Shown here piece by piece: positions 31,097-41,364 of a DNA stretch of 57,720 bases. The stretch lies in contig NZ_JBNPMC010000022.1 of assembly GCF_050313795.1 (NCBI RefSeq), forward strand, positions 1-57,720, read 5' to 3'. Made by a program: the position numbers and the translations under genes. Below the pieces are notes generated by a model. The model ran no database searches. It was given only the letters and a program-made list of their open reading frames with translations, and was not told the origin of the DNA. This stretch comes from CAMBRQ01 sp945870325 (lineage in GTDB: Bacteria > Bacillota > Clostridia > Lachnospirales > Lachnospiraceae). Positions within the stretch are counted from its first letter, which is position 1; the number at the start of each line of letters is the position of its first letter.

Positions 31097-31988
31097 AAAT
31101 GATTTTCAGATACAGATGAAGCAGAAGGTGCAGGAAATAGAGGAGATTCTTCAGGAATATCTTCCGAAGCAGAGGGGATATCAGAGCGTGATTATGGAGG
31201 CGATGGCATATAGCCTTCTTGCTGGCGGTAAACGCCTGCGTCCAATGCTGATGAATGAAACCTTCCGGCTTTTTAGCGGCACTTCCAAGGCGCTTCATCC
31301 GTTCATGGCAGCGATTGAGATGATACACACTTATTCGCTGGTACATGATGACCTTCCGGCAATGGACAATGATGAGTACAGGCGGGGAAGGAAGACAACT
31401 CATGTAGTCTATGGAGAAGATATGGGAATCCTTGCGGGGGATGCCTTGCTTAACTATGCATTCGAGACGGCTTTCAAGGCATTCGTGACAGATCCGGAGG
31501 ATAGTCTGCTGATTGGAAGGGCACTTAGGGTCTTGGGGAAAAAGGCTGGAATCTACGGAATGATCGGCGGGCAGGTGATTGATGTCAAGGAGACAGGGCA
31601 TCAGATATCGAAAGAGATCCTGGATACGATCTATGAATTGAAGACTGCGGCGCTGATCGAGTCTTCTATGATGATTGGTGCAATTCTCGGAGGGGCTTCC
31701 GAAGAAGAGGTAAGAAAAGTAGAAAAGATTGCAAGTTATGTTGGTATTGCATTCCAGATTCAGGATGATATTCTGGATGTGACGAGTACTGAAGAAGTGC
31801 TTGGCAAACCGATTCATAGTGATGAAAAGAATGAGAAAACTACATATGTGACACTGATGGGAGTTGAGGAGGCAGGAAAGGTAGTAGAGAAGCTATCTAA
31901 CGAAGCTATTAGCCTTCTGCATCAGTTATCAGGAGAGAATGAGTTCCTGGAGCAGTTGTTGATCCAGTTGATTCACAGGGACAGATAG
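31086..31988 (+). CDS. ispA: farnesyl/geranyl diphosphate synthase (polyprenyl synthetase)
   Basis: A 300-residue trans-prenyltransferase that condenses isopentenyl and allylic diphosphates. The first Asp-rich motif is LVHDDLPAMDND and the second is QIQDDILD; GGKRLRPML near the N-terminus binds IPP. The start is the ATG at 31086 with GAGGGAGA upstream, not the ATG six codons earlier. Directly upstream of dxs in the same string, so precursor synthesis and chain elongation are co-expressed. Confidence 0.95.
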   Translation: MNSKNDFQIQMKQKVQEIEEILQEYLPKQRGYQSVIMEAMAYSLLAGGKRLRPMLMNETFRLFSGTSKALHPFMAAIEMIHTYSLVHDDLPAMDNDEYRRGRKTTHVVYGEDMGILAGDALLNYAFETAFKAFVTDPEDSLLIGRALRVLGKKAGIYGMIGGQVIDVKETGHQISKEILDTIYELKTAALIESSMMIGAILGGASEEEVRKVEKIASYVGIAFQIQDDILDVTSTEEVLGKPIHSDEKNEKTTYVTLMGVEEAGKVVEKLSNEAISLLHQLSGENEFLEQLLIQLIHRDR

Positions 31989-32002
31989 AGAGGGGCCTGA
32001 TT

Positions 32003-33865
32003 ATGTTAGAGCGCATACAGAAGGAAAATGATATTAAAGAACTGAATCCGGAAGAACTGGATGAACTGGCGGAAGAGATCCGGGAATTCCTGATAGAGAA
32101 GATCAGCAAGACAGGGGGACATCTTGCTTCGAATCTTGGGGTAGTAGAACTTACGATGGCTATGCATTTGGTATTTGATCTTCCGAAGGATAAGATTATC
32201 TGGGATGTGGGGCATCAGGCTTATACCCATAAACTTTTGACAGGCAGAAAAGCAGGATTCGATGAATTACGCAAATACGGTGGGATGAGCGGTTTCCCAA
32301 AGAGAAAGGAAAGCGCCTGTGATGCATTTGACACCGGGCATAGTTCTACTTCCATATCGGCAGGACTTGGTTATGTGCAGGCAAGAGATATCAAAGGAGA
32401 GGACTATAGTGTCATCTCTGTGATTGGAGACGGCTCTTTAACCGGTGGAATGGCATATGAAGCATTGAATAACGCTTCAACGCTTAAGACGAATTTTATT
32501 ATTGTACTGAATGATAATAATATGTCCATCTCAGAGAATGTGGGTGGAATGTCAAAATATCTGGCAGGACTTCGCACGGCAGATATCTATACCGGGCTAA
32601 AGAAGGGCGTGACGAATGCACTTCAGAAGGTTCCGGTAGTGGGTGAAACGATGATCGAGCAGCTGCATCGTACGAAGAGCAGTATCAAGCAGTTGGTTGT
32701 ACCGGGAATGTTCTTTGAAGATATGGGGATTACATATCTTGGACCAATCCCTGGTCATAATCTTCCGCTTTTGTGCAGGGCTTTCCAGGAGGCAAAGAGG
32801 ATGGACGGACCTGTCCTTTTGCATGTCATAACCAAGAAGGGAAAAGGTTATGAACCGGCAGAGCAGCATCCGGACAAGTTCCACGGAATCGGACCATTTC
32901 AGATTGAGACAGGAGAGCCGGAGACAGCAAAGAAGAAAGACACCTATACAGATGTATTTGGTAAAGTATTATGTGATGAAGCGAAGAATCACCCGGAGGT
33001 TGTTGCAATCACAGCGGCAATGGCAGACGGGACGGGGCTTAAGCGTTTCCGCCAGATGTACCCGAAGAGATTCTTTGATGTGGGAATTGCAGAGGCACAC
33101 GGCGTAACCTTTGCGGCAGGTCTGGCGGCAGGCGGTGTCCGCCCGGTATTCGCAGTGTATTCGTCATTTTTACAGCGTGCATATGACCAGATGATTCATG
33201 ATGTGGCACTTCAGAAACTTCCGGTTGTTCTGGCGGTAGACCGCGCAGGGCTGGTGGGCAATGACGGTGAGACACATCAGGGAATCTTCGATCTGTCTTA
33301 CTTAAGCAGTATTCCTAATATGGTGGTAATGTCCCCGAAGCATAAATGGGAATTGGCAGATATGTTGCGGTTTGCATTATCTTATGATGGACCGATTGCG
33401 CTTCGGTATCCAAGAGGAACGGCTTATGACGAATATGAGGAATTCCGTGAACCGGTCTTGCTTGGCAAGAGTGAGATGATCTATGAGGAGTCCGAGATTG
33501 CAATCCTGTGTGTCGGACACATGTTTGAAGATGCAGTCAAGGTGCGCGAACAGTTAAAAGAGCGGGGATATCCGTGTACACTTGTGAATGCCAGATTCGT
33601 TAAGCCGATGGATGAGGATATGGTGGAGGAATTGAGCAAGAAGCATAGACTTCTTGTAACGATAGAAGAGAATGTGCAGACAGGCGGATATGGAGAGCAT
33701 ATTCTGGAATATGTCTGTCGAAAGGACTTAGGCGTTAAGGTGCTTACCCTGGCGCTTCCGGATGACTACGTAGAACATGGCAATATTAGTGTGTTAAGAA
33801 AAGAGACAGGAATCGATGTAGAGACCATGACCCAGAAAATTCAGAATATATATGACAGATTGTAG
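32003..33865 (+). CDS. dxs: 1-deoxy-D-xylulose-5-phosphate synthase
   Basis: A 620-residue thiamine-diphosphate enzyme that joins pyruvate and glyceraldehyde 3-phosphate in the first step of the MEP isoprenoid pathway. The GDGSLTGGMAYEALNNA ThDP/metal motif lies near residue 145. The transketolase pyrimidine domain starts around YTDVFGKVL, with AEAHGVTFAAGLA, DRAGLVGNDGETHQG and a C-terminal transketolase domain (LVNARFVKPMDE). Length is normal. Confidence 0.97.
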   Translation: MLERIQKENDIKELNPEELDELAEEIREFLIEKISKTGGHLASNLGVVELTMAMHLVFDLPKDKIIWDVGHQAYTHKLLTGRKAGFDELRKYGGMSGFPKRKESACDAFDTGHSSTSISAGLGYVQARDIKGEDYSVISVIGDGSLTGGMAYEALNNASTLKTNFIIVLNDNNMSISENVGGMSKYLAGLRTADIYTGLKKGVTNALQKVPVVGETMIEQLHRTKSSIKQLVVPGMFFEDMGITYLGPIPGHNLPLLCRAFQEAKRMDGPVLLHVITKKGKGYEPAEQHPDKFHGIGPFQIETGEPETAKKKDTYTDVFGKVLCDEAKNHPEVVAITAAMADGTGLKRFRQMYPKRFFDVGIAEAHGVTFAAGLAAGGVRPVFAVYSSFLQRAYDQMIHDVALQKLPVVLAVDRAGLVGNDGETHQGIFDLSYLSSIPNMVVMSPKHKWELADMLRFALSYDGPIALRYPRGTAYDEYEEFREPVLLGKSEMIYEESEIAILCVGHMFEDAVKVREQLKERGYPCTLVNARFVKPMDEDMVEELSKKHRLLVTIEENVQTGGYGEHILEYVCRKDLGVKVLTLALPDDYVEHGNISVLRKETGIDVETMTQKIQNIYDRL

Positions 33866-33873
33866 GAGTGGCT

Positions 33874-34683
33874 ATGAAGGAACGTTTAGATGTATTGCTG
33901 GTGAAGCAGGGTCTTGCTTCATCACGGGAGAAAGCAAAGGCGATTATTATGTCAGGTAATGTCTTTGTGGATGGACAGAGAGAAGATAAGGCGGGAACCA
34001 CATTTGCAGAAGATGTGCAGATTGAAGTTAGGGGACATACCCTTCCTTATGTAAGCAGGGGCGGCTTAAAATTGGAAAAAGCGATACACAATTTTGATGT
34101 GACAGTGGAAGGAAAAGTCTGTACAGATGTAGGTTCATCTACCGGCGGATTTACGGACTGTATGCTTCAGAACGGTGCGGTCAAGGTCTATGCGATCGAT
34201 GTTGGAAGAGGGCAGCTGGACTGGAAATTACGTCAGGATGAGCGTGTCGTGTGTATGGAAAAGACGAATATCCGATATGTTACTCCGGAAGATTTGGGAG
34301 AGCCAATTGATTTTTCGTCTATTGACGTTTCTTTCATATCTCTTACAAAGGTCCTACTGCCAATACGAAAGTACCTGAAGGACCAGGGACAGATTGTTGC
34401 CCTGATTAAGCCGCAGTTTGAGGCGGGGAGAGAGAAGGTTGGAAAGAAAGGGGTTGTGCGGGAGAAGAGTACGCACGTTGAAGTAATTACTTCTGTGATT
34501 GAATATGCTCTTTCCATCGGATTCGCTGTGCTGAATCTGGAATTTTCTCCTATTAAGGGACCGGAAGGCAATATCGAGTATCTGGTACATTTGGAAAAAT
34601 GTGAAGAACATGATAGAATAGCAGAGCAGATAGACATACAGAAGACGGTGGATCAGGCATTTGATACCCTGTCTAAGAACTAG
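33874..34683 (+). CDS. tlyA: TlyA family rRNA methyltransferase
   Basis: A 269-residue protein with an N-terminal S4 RNA-binding domain (RLDVLLVKQGLASSREKAKA, IIMSGNVFVDG) and an FtsJ-like SAM domain (VCTDVGSSTGGFTDCML, VYAIDVGRGQLDWKLR, DVSFISLTKVL). Such proteins 2'-O-methylate 16S and/or 23S rRNA; several were first called hemolysins. The ATG at 33874 follows AGGAG at about five bases; the frame extends two codons upstream to a GTG. It starts eight bases after dxs and is followed closely by nadK. Confidence 0.92.
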   Translation: MKERLDVLLVKQGLASSREKAKAIIMSGNVFVDGQREDKAGTTFAEDVQIEVRGHTLPYVSRGGLKLEKAIHNFDVTVEGKVCTDVGSSTGGFTDCMLQNGAVKVYAIDVGRGQLDWKLRQDERVVCMEKTNIRYVTPEDLGEPIDFSSIDVSFISLTKVLLPIRKYLKDQGQIVALIKPQFEAGREKVGKKGVVREKSTHVEVITSVIEYALSIGFAVLNLEFSPIKGPEGNIEYLVHLEKCEEHDRIAEQIDIQKTVDQAFDTLSKN

Positions 34684-34698
34684 AAGGACGCATAAGAT

Positions 34699-35532
34699 AT
34701 GGACAGATTTTTAATTGTTACGAATGATGGGAAAGATATTAATCGCAGCGTTACCAATAAAGTAAGAGCATTGCTCGAAAGCGCCGGAAAGACATGCATT
34801 CTATGTGAGAAGGATGAACATAAGAGGATTGTTGAGAATTCCCTGCCGGAAGAAGTTGATTGTGCGATCGTGATTGGCGGAGATGGCAGTTTGATTGAGG
34901 TGTCAAGGCTTCTGTGGAAGAGAAAAGTTCCCATACTTGGCATTAATATGGGAACACTGGGATATCTTACAGAAGTAGAAGTCAATCATATCGACGAGGC
35001 AATCGCTCAGATGCTTCGCGGAGATTATGAATTTGAAGAACGGATGATGCTTCAGGGAATTTTTGAAGATGGCAACCTGGCAGTTTCTCTGAATGATATT
35101 GTGGTATCCAGAAAAGGAGCACTGCGGGTCATTCATTTTCAGTTGTATGTGAATGGAGAACTTCTCAATTCTTACGAGGCAGATGGAGTGATTATCTCTA
35201 CGCCTACAGGTTCTACGGCATATAACCTGTCAGCCGGAGGGCCGATTGTAGAGCCGACTGCTTCGCTGATCGTCATTACGCCAATCTGTTCTCATGCATT
35301 GAATACCAGCAGCATTGTTCTGTCATCCGATGACGAGATTGTCATTGAGATTGGTATGGGACGTAATGGCTCTGAGGAAGAAGTCTATGTTACTTTTGAC
35401 GGGGCGGATACCGTGGCATTAAAGACGGGCGACAAAGTGATGGTGCAAAAATCAGATGCATCTACAACGATTATGAAGTTAAGTAAAGTCAGCTTTTTAG
35501 AAACATTGCGCAGAAAGATGAAAGGAAATTAG
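34699..35532 (+). CDS. nadK: NAD kinase
   Basis: A 277-residue NAD kinase that makes NADP. The ATP/NAD motif VIGGDGSLIEVSRLL is at about residues 57-71, NMGTLGYLTE near 84, and the family motif ADGVIISTPTGSTAYNLSAG near 163-182. It lies between tlyA and argR, an order conserved in clostridia (xseAB-ispA-dxs-tlyA-nadK-argR-recN). AGAAGGA precedes the start. Confidence 0.95.
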   Translation: MDRFLIVTNDGKDINRSVTNKVRALLESAGKTCILCEKDEHKRIVENSLPEEVDCAIVIGGDGSLIEVSRLLWKRKVPILGINMGTLGYLTEVEVNHIDEAIAQMLRGDYEFEERMMLQGIFEDGNLAVSLNDIVVSRKGALRVIHFQLYVNGELLNSYEADGVIISTPTGSTAYNLSAGGPIVEPTASLIVITPICSHALNTSSIVLSSDDEIVIEIGMGRNGSEEEVYVTFDGADTVALKTGDKVMVQKSDASTTIMKLSKVSFLETLRRKMKGN

Positions 35533-35536
35533 CATC

Positions 35537-35986
35537 ATGAAGGTAAACAGGCATGCAAAGATTATAGAACTGATCAATAAGTATCATATAGAGACGCAGG
35601 AAGAACTGGCAGAGTATCTGAACAAAGAAGGGTTCAAGGTTACGCAGGCGACGGTATCAAGGGATATCAGGGATCTGAAACTGACTAAAGTGCCTGATGA
35701 GAACGGCAAGCAGCGTTATGCTGTCCACCAGAGTGCAGAAAATGGCATGAGCGAGAAGTATATCCGTGTATTAAAGGACGGATATATTTCTATGGATATG
35801 GCACAGAATATCCTGGTGATCAAGACGGTATCCGGTATGGCAATGGCGGTGTGTGCAGCCATTGATGCGATGAAATGGAATGAAGTGGTAGGAAGTATTG
35901 CCGGAGACGATACGATCATGTGCGCCATCAGAAGCGTTGATGATACAGTGAAAGTTATGGACAAGATCAGCAAGATTGTCTTATAG
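35537..35986 (+). CDS. argR: arginine repressor ArgR
   Basis: A 149-residue ArgR/AhrC regulator. The N-terminal winged helix (RHAKIIELINKYHIETQEEL, then GFKVTQATVSRDIRDLKLTK) binds ARG boxes and the C-terminal domain (VVGSIAGDDTIMCAIRS) binds arginine and forms the hexamer. It starts four bases after nadK. Whether it controls the aminotransferase at 51.35 kb is not shown; no ARG box was identified by eye. Confidence 0.95.
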   Translation: MKVNRHAKIIELINKYHIETQEELAEYLNKEGFKVTQATVSRDIRDLKLTKVPDENGKQRYAVHQSAENGMSEKYIRVLKDGYISMDMAQNILVIKTVSGMAMAVCAAIDAMKWNEVVGSIAGDDTIMCAIRSVDDTVKVMDKISKIVL

Positions 35987-36015
35987 CAAAGGGAACTTTG
36001 TTCAAGGGGGCAAAA

Positions 36016-37710
36016 ATGTTACAGAATTTACATGTAAAGAATCTGGCATTAATTGATGAGATAGAAGTAGAATTCCAGGATGGACTTAATATCCTTACCG
36101 GAGAGACCGGAGCAGGGAAATCAATCATACTCGGATCTGTGAACCTGGCGCTGGGCGGGCGATATTCGAAGGATATCCTGCGGCAGGGCGCAGAGTACGG
36201 CTTTGTGGAACTGACATTTCTGGTGGAGAATGAGCATCAGATCGATAAATTAAAAGAAATGGATATCTATCCGGAAGAGGGAATCGTGACTCTTAGCAGA
36301 AGAATCATGCCTGGAAGAAGTGTCAGCAGGATCAACGGAGAGACGGTACAGATGGCAGCGCTTAAGGAGGCTGCATCCATACTGATTGATATTCATGGAC
36401 AACACGAGCACCAGTCCTTGTTATACAAGAAGAATCATCTGGGGATTGTAGATGCTTATGCGAGAGAGTCGATTGCAGATGTGAAGCAGAAGACTGCACA
36501 AGCATATCATGAGTATAAGGCATGTGAGAAAGAATTAAAAGAAGCGGCAACAGACGAGGCGCAAAGAGCCAAGGAACTTTCATTCCTTCGTTTTGAAGTG
36601 GAGGAGATTCAGAATGCGGATCTGAAAGATGGAGAAGACGAGGATCTGGAAGTGCTCTACCGGCGTATGGCGAACAGTAAGAAGATTGCAGATAGTGTTG
36701 GTGAAGCGTATACATATACCAGTGGAGGAAATGATAATGCAAGTGAAGGCTTGAGCCGTGCCATTCGCGCCATGTCAGAGATTACGGATTATGATGAGAA
36801 GGCTTCCAAGTTATACGATCAGTTGGTGGAGATTGACAGTCTGCTGAATGATTTTAATCGGGAACTTGCAGAATACAGCAGGGAATGTGAATTCTCAGAC
36901 GAAGAGTTCTATGAGACAGAGAATCGTTTGAACGAAATCAATCATCTCAAGACAAAGTATGGCAGTACGATTGAGAAAATATGCAGTTACTGTGCAAAAC
37001 AGGAGGAAAGAATACAGATTCTGGAAGACTATGATCATTATATGGAGCAACTGCGGAAACATTTGGAGCAGACGGAAGAAATCTTCAGAAAATCTGCACA
37101 GAAACTGTCAAAACTTCGTAAAAAACAAGCGGAGATCTTAGAACTGGCAATTGAAGATGGATTAAAAGAACTGAATTTTGAAGATGTTAGATTCCAGATT
37201 CATTTTGAAGAGACGAAAGGCTATACGGCAGAAGGGATTGACGATATCGAATTCATGATATCCTTGAATCCGGGACAGCCATTAAAACCATTGGCGAATG
37301 TTGCTTCCGGCGGAGAATTGTCCAGAATTATGCTGGCGATTAAAACGGTAATGGCAGAGCGTGATGATATCGAGACTCTGATCTTTGATGAGATTGATGT
37401 AGGAATCAGCGGAAGAACTGCGCAGAAAGTATCTGAAAAGATGGCAGTGATTGGCAGAAGGCATCAGGTGATCTGTATTACGCATCTGGCGCAGATTGCT
37501 GCTATGGCAGATCATCATTATCTGATCGAGAAGGCAACAACAGAAGGAATTACCAGAACCAGTATCTGTGCATTACCAGAAGATCAGTCTATTAACGAAC
37601 TTGCAAGAATTCTCGGAGGAGCGAAGATTACAGATACAGTGATTCAGAGCGCAGTTGAGATGAGAGAACTTGCAAAACAGACGAAAAACAACCAATATCA
37701 ACCAGAGTAA
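36016..37710 (+). CDS. recN: DNA repair protein RecN
   Basis: A 564-residue SMC-like ATPase for double-strand-break repair. The Walker A motif GETGAGKSII is at about residues 29-38, there is a long coiled-coil middle, and the C-terminal head has the signature VASGGELSRIMLAI and Walker B TLIFDEIDVGISGRTAQ. The ATG at 36016 (MLQNLHVKNLALID) with AAGGGGG upstream is preferred to the TTG six codons earlier. A strong terminator follows it, closing the asp23-to-recN string. Confidence 0.95.
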   Translation: MLQNLHVKNLALIDEIEVEFQDGLNILTGETGAGKSIILGSVNLALGGRYSKDILRQGAEYGFVELTFLVENEHQIDKLKEMDIYPEEGIVTLSRRIMPGRSVSRINGETVQMAALKEAASILIDIHGQHEHQSLLYKKNHLGIVDAYARESIADVKQKTAQAYHEYKACEKELKEAATDEAQRAKELSFLRFEVEEIQNADLKDGEDEDLEVLYRRMANSKKIADSVGEAYTYTSGGNDNASEGLSRAIRAMSEITDYDEKASKLYDQLVEIDSLLNDFNRELAEYSRECEFSDEEFYETENRLNEINHLKTKYGSTIEKICSYCAKQEERIQILEDYDHYMEQLRKHLEQTEEIFRKSAQKLSKLRKKQAEILELAIEDGLKELNFEDVRFQIHFEETKGYTAEGIDDIEFMISLNPGQPLKPLANVASGGELSRIMLAIKTVMAERDDIETLIFDEIDVGISGRTAQKVSEKMAVIGRRHQVICITHLAQIAAMADHHYLIEKATTEGITRTSICALPEDQSINELARILGGAKITDTVIQSAVEMRELAKQTKNNQYQPE

Positions 37711-37735
37711 ATTCATAGAAAATCTCACATAATAA

Positions 37736-37769
37736 GATAGGTATCCAAAGCCGGATATCTATCTTTTTT
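37736..37769 (+). terminator. terminator after recN
   Basis: GATAGGTATCC and GGATATCTATC pair (one G-T) around aaagcc, followed by TTTTTT. Confidence 0.85.
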
Positions 37770-37798
37770 AGTACTTGAATAAAAAGCGAGGTTTTAAG

Positions 37799-38866
37799 AT
37801 GAGAAAATACTGGTATCGCAGAATCCTGATCATGGTTCTTGCATTCACAATTGCGGTAGGAGGCGGTTATTGCATCATTGAAGCGCAGCAAAATAAGATG
37901 CAAAGAGAAGTAAATGCCGAGACTACTTCGAATAATATGGTAATTCCGGGAGGAATGCCGATTGGCATCTATCTGGAGACAGAAGGTGTGATGGTGCTGG
38001 GGACAGATGCTATTACTGCAGAGGATGGCATGGAATATGAGCCAGCTGCACATCTGGTGAAGGCTGGCGATTATATTGTTGCACTCAATGATACAAAAAT
38101 TAACAGCAAATCAGAACTTCAGGAAGTCATTAAAGAACTAAATGGTGAAGAGATAGTTCTGAGAGTGCGGCGAACGGATGAGTATATGAATATCCGGATG
38201 AAGCCGGTGCGATGCAGTGCAAAAGAATGCAAATTAGGAATCTGGGTCAGGGACAATGCGCAGGGGCTTGGAACCATTACATTCCTGAATGCAGACAGTC
38301 AGTTTGGTGCATTAGGGCATGGAATCCATGATGTGGATACCAATACCTTGCTGGAAATTAATGATGGAACCGTTTATGAGACCAGTATCAAGGATATCCA
38401 GAAAGGAGAGAGCGGTACGCCAGGGGGGATGGAAGGAATCATTGTCTATAATAATTATAATGTGCTTGGTAGTATTACAAAGAATACAGATTGCGGTATC
38501 TTCGGAAGAATCGATCGGATTGACGCGCTGTTTACCGACCAGACGCCGATAGAGACGGCAGCAAAAGATGAGATAGAAGAAGGTCCTGCCAAGATCCGCT
38601 GTGCAGTAGAAGGAAAAGTGAAAAACTATGATATTCGTATTACAAAAATCGACAAAAATACAGACGAAGTGAATAAAGGAATTGTAATCGAAGTGACGGA
38701 TGAAAAACTTCTTGAGGTAACCGGAGGAATCGTCCAGGGCATGAGCGGAAGCCCGATTATACAGAATGGCAAGCTGGTCGGGGCAGTAACCCATGTGTTC
38801 GTTCAGGACTCCACAAAGGGATATGGCATATTCATAGAGGATATGCTGAAGAATGTCGATTTGTGA
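37799..38866 (+). CDS. spoIVB: SpoIVB peptidase
   Basis: A 355-residue S55 serine peptidase, secreted from the forespore to trigger SigK activation in B. subtilis-type sporulation. It has an N-terminal membrane/signal helix (about residues 8-27), a PDZ domain (GDYIVALNDTKINSKSELQE, residues 90-110) and the peptidase domain with His174 (ALGHGIHD) and Ser in GMSGSPII (314-321). The ATG at 37799 is supported by a purine-rich GCGAGG; the frame extends upstream to a TTG without a better site. It lies next to spo0A, as is standard in clostridia. Confidence 0.93.
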   Translation: MRKYWYRRILIMVLAFTIAVGGGYCIIEAQQNKMQREVNAETTSNNMVIPGGMPIGIYLETEGVMVLGTDAITAEDGMEYEPAAHLVKAGDYIVALNDTKINSKSELQEVIKELNGEEIVLRVRRTDEYMNIRMKPVRCSAKECKLGIWVRDNAQGLGTITFLNADSQFGALGHGIHDVDTNTLLEINDGTVYETSIKDIQKGESGTPGGMEGIIVYNNYNVLGSITKNTDCGIFGRIDRIDALFTDQTPIETAAKDEIEEGPAKIRCAVEGKVKNYDIRITKIDKNTDEVNKGIVIEVTDEKLLEVTGGIVQGMSGSPIIQNGKLVGAVTHVFVQDSTKGYGIFIEDMLKNVDL

Positions 38867-38983
38867 AAATAATGTCGATATAGGTCAAGTTTTTACGACA
38901 GCAATTTCTTGCTTTGCAATATGCCAAATTATATAATTTATCTCGACGGTTTTTGATGTAAGGAAAGGAGGCATTGCGTAAAA

Positions 38984-39775
38984 ATGGGAGAGATAAACGT
39001 GGCAATAGCCGACGACAATGAAAGAATCCTGGACTTGCTTGGCGAAATCATAAGCAGTGACCAAGACCTTAGATTAGTCGGAAAGGCGAACAATGGGGAG
39101 GATATGTATCAGCTGATCAAGGAAAAACAGCCAGATGTTGTGTTATTAGACCTGATTATGCCGAAGATGGACGGCTTGAGTGTCATGGAAATGGTCAGCA
39201 GCGACAAAGAACTGAAGAAACATCCTGATTTTATTGTCGTAACGGCAGTGGGACAGGAACGGATTACAGAAGATGCGTTTAAGAAGGGAGCAAGTTACTA
39301 TATCATGAAGCCCTTCAATAACGAGGTGATATTGAACCGGATCAAACATGCGAACAAAGTGGTAAGACATGAATTGAAACTTCAGACGACATCAGGCGCT
39401 GCGCAGGATACAACACCGGAGGTGAACCTTGAGAACCGTGTGACAGATATGATCCATGAGATCGGCATCCCGGCGCATATCAAGGGTTATCATTATCTCA
39501 GAGACGCAATCATGATGGCAGTGGAAGATATGGATGTGCTGAATGCAATTACAAAAGTACTGTATCCGACTGTCGCAAAGAAACATCAGACAACAGCAAG
39601 CAGAGTAGAACGTGCGATACGCCATGCCATAGAGGTTGCATGGAGCAGAGGAAAACTAGATACACTGGATGAATTATTCGGCTATACAGTAAGCAATGGG
39701 AAGGGAAAACCTACGAATTCCGAGTTTATTGCATTAATTGCAGATACAATAAGATTAGAATATAAAAATAGATAA
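38984..39775 (+). CDS. spo0A: stage 0 sporulation response regulator Spo0A
   Basis: A 263-residue master regulator. The receiver domain has Asp10-Asp11 and the phosphorylation Asp56 (VVLLDLIMPKMDG), and the C-terminal DNA-binding domain has the highly conserved recognition region TTASRVERAIRHAIEVAWSRG. AAAGGAGG lies 9 bases before the ATG. The 117-base gap upstream holds TGTCGAT at 38873-38879 and TTTTACGACA further on, which resemble 0A boxes and could give autoregulation, but the matches are imperfect. Confidence 0.97.
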   Translation: MGEINVAIADDNERILDLLGEIISSDQDLRLVGKANNGEDMYQLIKEKQPDVVLLDLIMPKMDGLSVMEMVSSDKELKKHPDFIVVTAVGQERITEDAFKKGASYYIMKPFNNEVILNRIKHANKVVRHELKLQTTSGAAQDTTPEVNLENRVTDMIHEIGIPAHIKGYHYLRDAIMMAVEDMDVLNAITKVLYPTVAKKHQTTASRVERAIRHAIEVAWSRGKLDTLDELFGYTVSNGKGKPTNSEFIALIADTIRLEYKNR

Positions 39776-39842
39776 ATACTTTTCTTCTGAAAAAAAATAA
39801 TGTATAATAAGCATATATTTTGTGAGTTTTGGAGGAAAAAAT

Positions 39843-41279
39843 ATGAAAAAAATACTATTTGCGGCGTCAGAATCGGTACCTTTCATTAAAACAGGGGGAC
39901 TTGCAGACGTAGTTGGTTCCTTGCCAAAATATTTCGACAAAGAAAAATATGATGTTCGTGTTATGCTGCCGAAATATATGTGTATGAAAGAAGAATGGAA
40001 AGAAAAACTGACTTACCATACACACTTCTATATGGATTTGAATTGGAGAAAGCAGTATGTAGGGGTGTTGATATACGAATATGAAGGAATTACATTCTAT
40101 TTTATAGATAATGAGTACTATTTTAACGGCTTTGCACCATACGGCGATATGTATGCGGATATTGAGAAATTCGCATTTTTCTCCAAAGCAGTGCTGAGTG
40201 CTTTGCCGGTGATCGATTTCAGACCTGACATTATTCACTGTCATGACTGGCAGACCGGACTGATTCCGGTATATCTGGATAATTTCCGTTTTGGCAATGA
40301 ATGGTATCGCGGTATTAAGACGATCATGACCATACATAACCTGAAGTTCCAGGGAACATGGGATGCGAAGAGAGTCCGAGACATTACAGGGCTTCCGCAG
40401 TATTATTTTGCACCGGATAAGTTAGAGGCTTACAAAGATGCCAACTATTTGAAGGGTGGAATCGTATATGCGGACAGAATTACGACAGTAAGTAATTCTT
40501 ATGCAGAAGAGATTAAGATGCCGTTTTATGGCGAGAGGCTGGATGGCTTGATGAATGCTCGCTCGAACTGTCTGTCAGGTATTGTTAACGGTATTGATTA
40601 TGATGATTATGATCCGGCTACAGATACCAGGATTGAGAAGAACTATGATATTGAGAGTTTCAGGCGTGAGAAGGTAAAGAATAAGGTCGCGCTGCAGAAA
40701 GAACTGGGGCTTGAACAGGATCCTCATACAATGATGATCGGTATTGTATCCAGACTGACAGACCAGAAGGGATTCGATCTGGTTGCTTATGTGATGGATG
40801 AACTTTGCCAGGATGCAGTCCAGATTGTGGTACTTGGAACCGGCGAGGAGCAGTATGAGAATATGTTCCGTCACTTTGAATGGAAGTATCAGGGCAAGGT
40901 ATCTGCGAATATCTACTATTCAGATCCGTTGTCTCACAAGATCTACGCATCCAGTGATGCATTCCTGATGCCTTCACTGTTCGAACCTTGTGGACTTAGC
41001 CAGTTAATGAGTCTTCGTTATGGAACACTGCCAATCGTAAGAGAGACAGGCGGTCTTAGAGATACGGTAGAGCCATACAACGAATATGAGAAGACTGGTA
41101 CAGGATTCAGTTTCACGAATTACAACGCGCATGAGATGCTGGCAACTGTTCGCTATGCAGAACGCATCTATTATGATAATAAGCGTGATTGGAATAAGAT
41201 TGTAGAACGTGCCATGAGTCAGGATTTCTCATGGAAGAATTCTGCAAAACAGTATGAAGCGTTATATGATGGTATGTAA
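39843..41279 (+). CDS. glgA: glycogen synthase GlgA
   Basis: A 478-residue GT5 glycosyltransferase that adds glucose from ADP-glucose to glycogen. The KTGGL motif (Lys16-Gly-Gly) at the N-terminus binds ADP-glucose, HCHDWQTGL follows near residue 130, and the C-terminal PSLFEPCGLSQL is typical. The ATG at 39843 with GGAGG eight bases upstream is preferred to the earlier ATG seven codons before. It stands alone here, away from glgBCDP. Confidence 0.95.
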   Translation: MKKILFAASESVPFIKTGGLADVVGSLPKYFDKEKYDVRVMLPKYMCMKEEWKEKLTYHTHFYMDLNWRKQYVGVLIYEYEGITFYFIDNEYYFNGFAPYGDMYADIEKFAFFSKAVLSALPVIDFRPDIIHCHDWQTGLIPVYLDNFRFGNEWYRGIKTIMTIHNLKFQGTWDAKRVRDITGLPQYYFAPDKLEAYKDANYLKGGIVYADRITTVSNSYAEEIKMPFYGERLDGLMNARSNCLSGIVNGIDYDDYDPATDTRIEKNYDIESFRREKVKNKVALQKELGLEQDPHTMMIGIVSRLTDQKGFDLVAYVMDELCQDAVQIVVLGTGEEQYENMFRHFEWKYQGKVSANIYYSDPLSHKIYASSDAFLMPSLFEPCGLSQLMSLRYGTLPIVRETGGLRDTVEPYNEYEKTGTGFSFTNYNAHEMLATVRYAERIYYDNKRDWNKIVERAMSQDFSWKNSAKQYEALYDGM

Positions 41280-41364
41280 GACGCGTTAAAAGGCCGATTG
41301 TAGAAAGCCTTTAAGAATACAGGACAGCAAGAGATTACAAAAAGATAAGATATGGGGTAATGAC

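Noticed and set aside
30939..31817. 292-codon minus-strand frame opposite xseB and ispA
   Set aside because: It is the complement of two strongly conserved genes, with a His/Leu/Cys-rich composition and no start signals.
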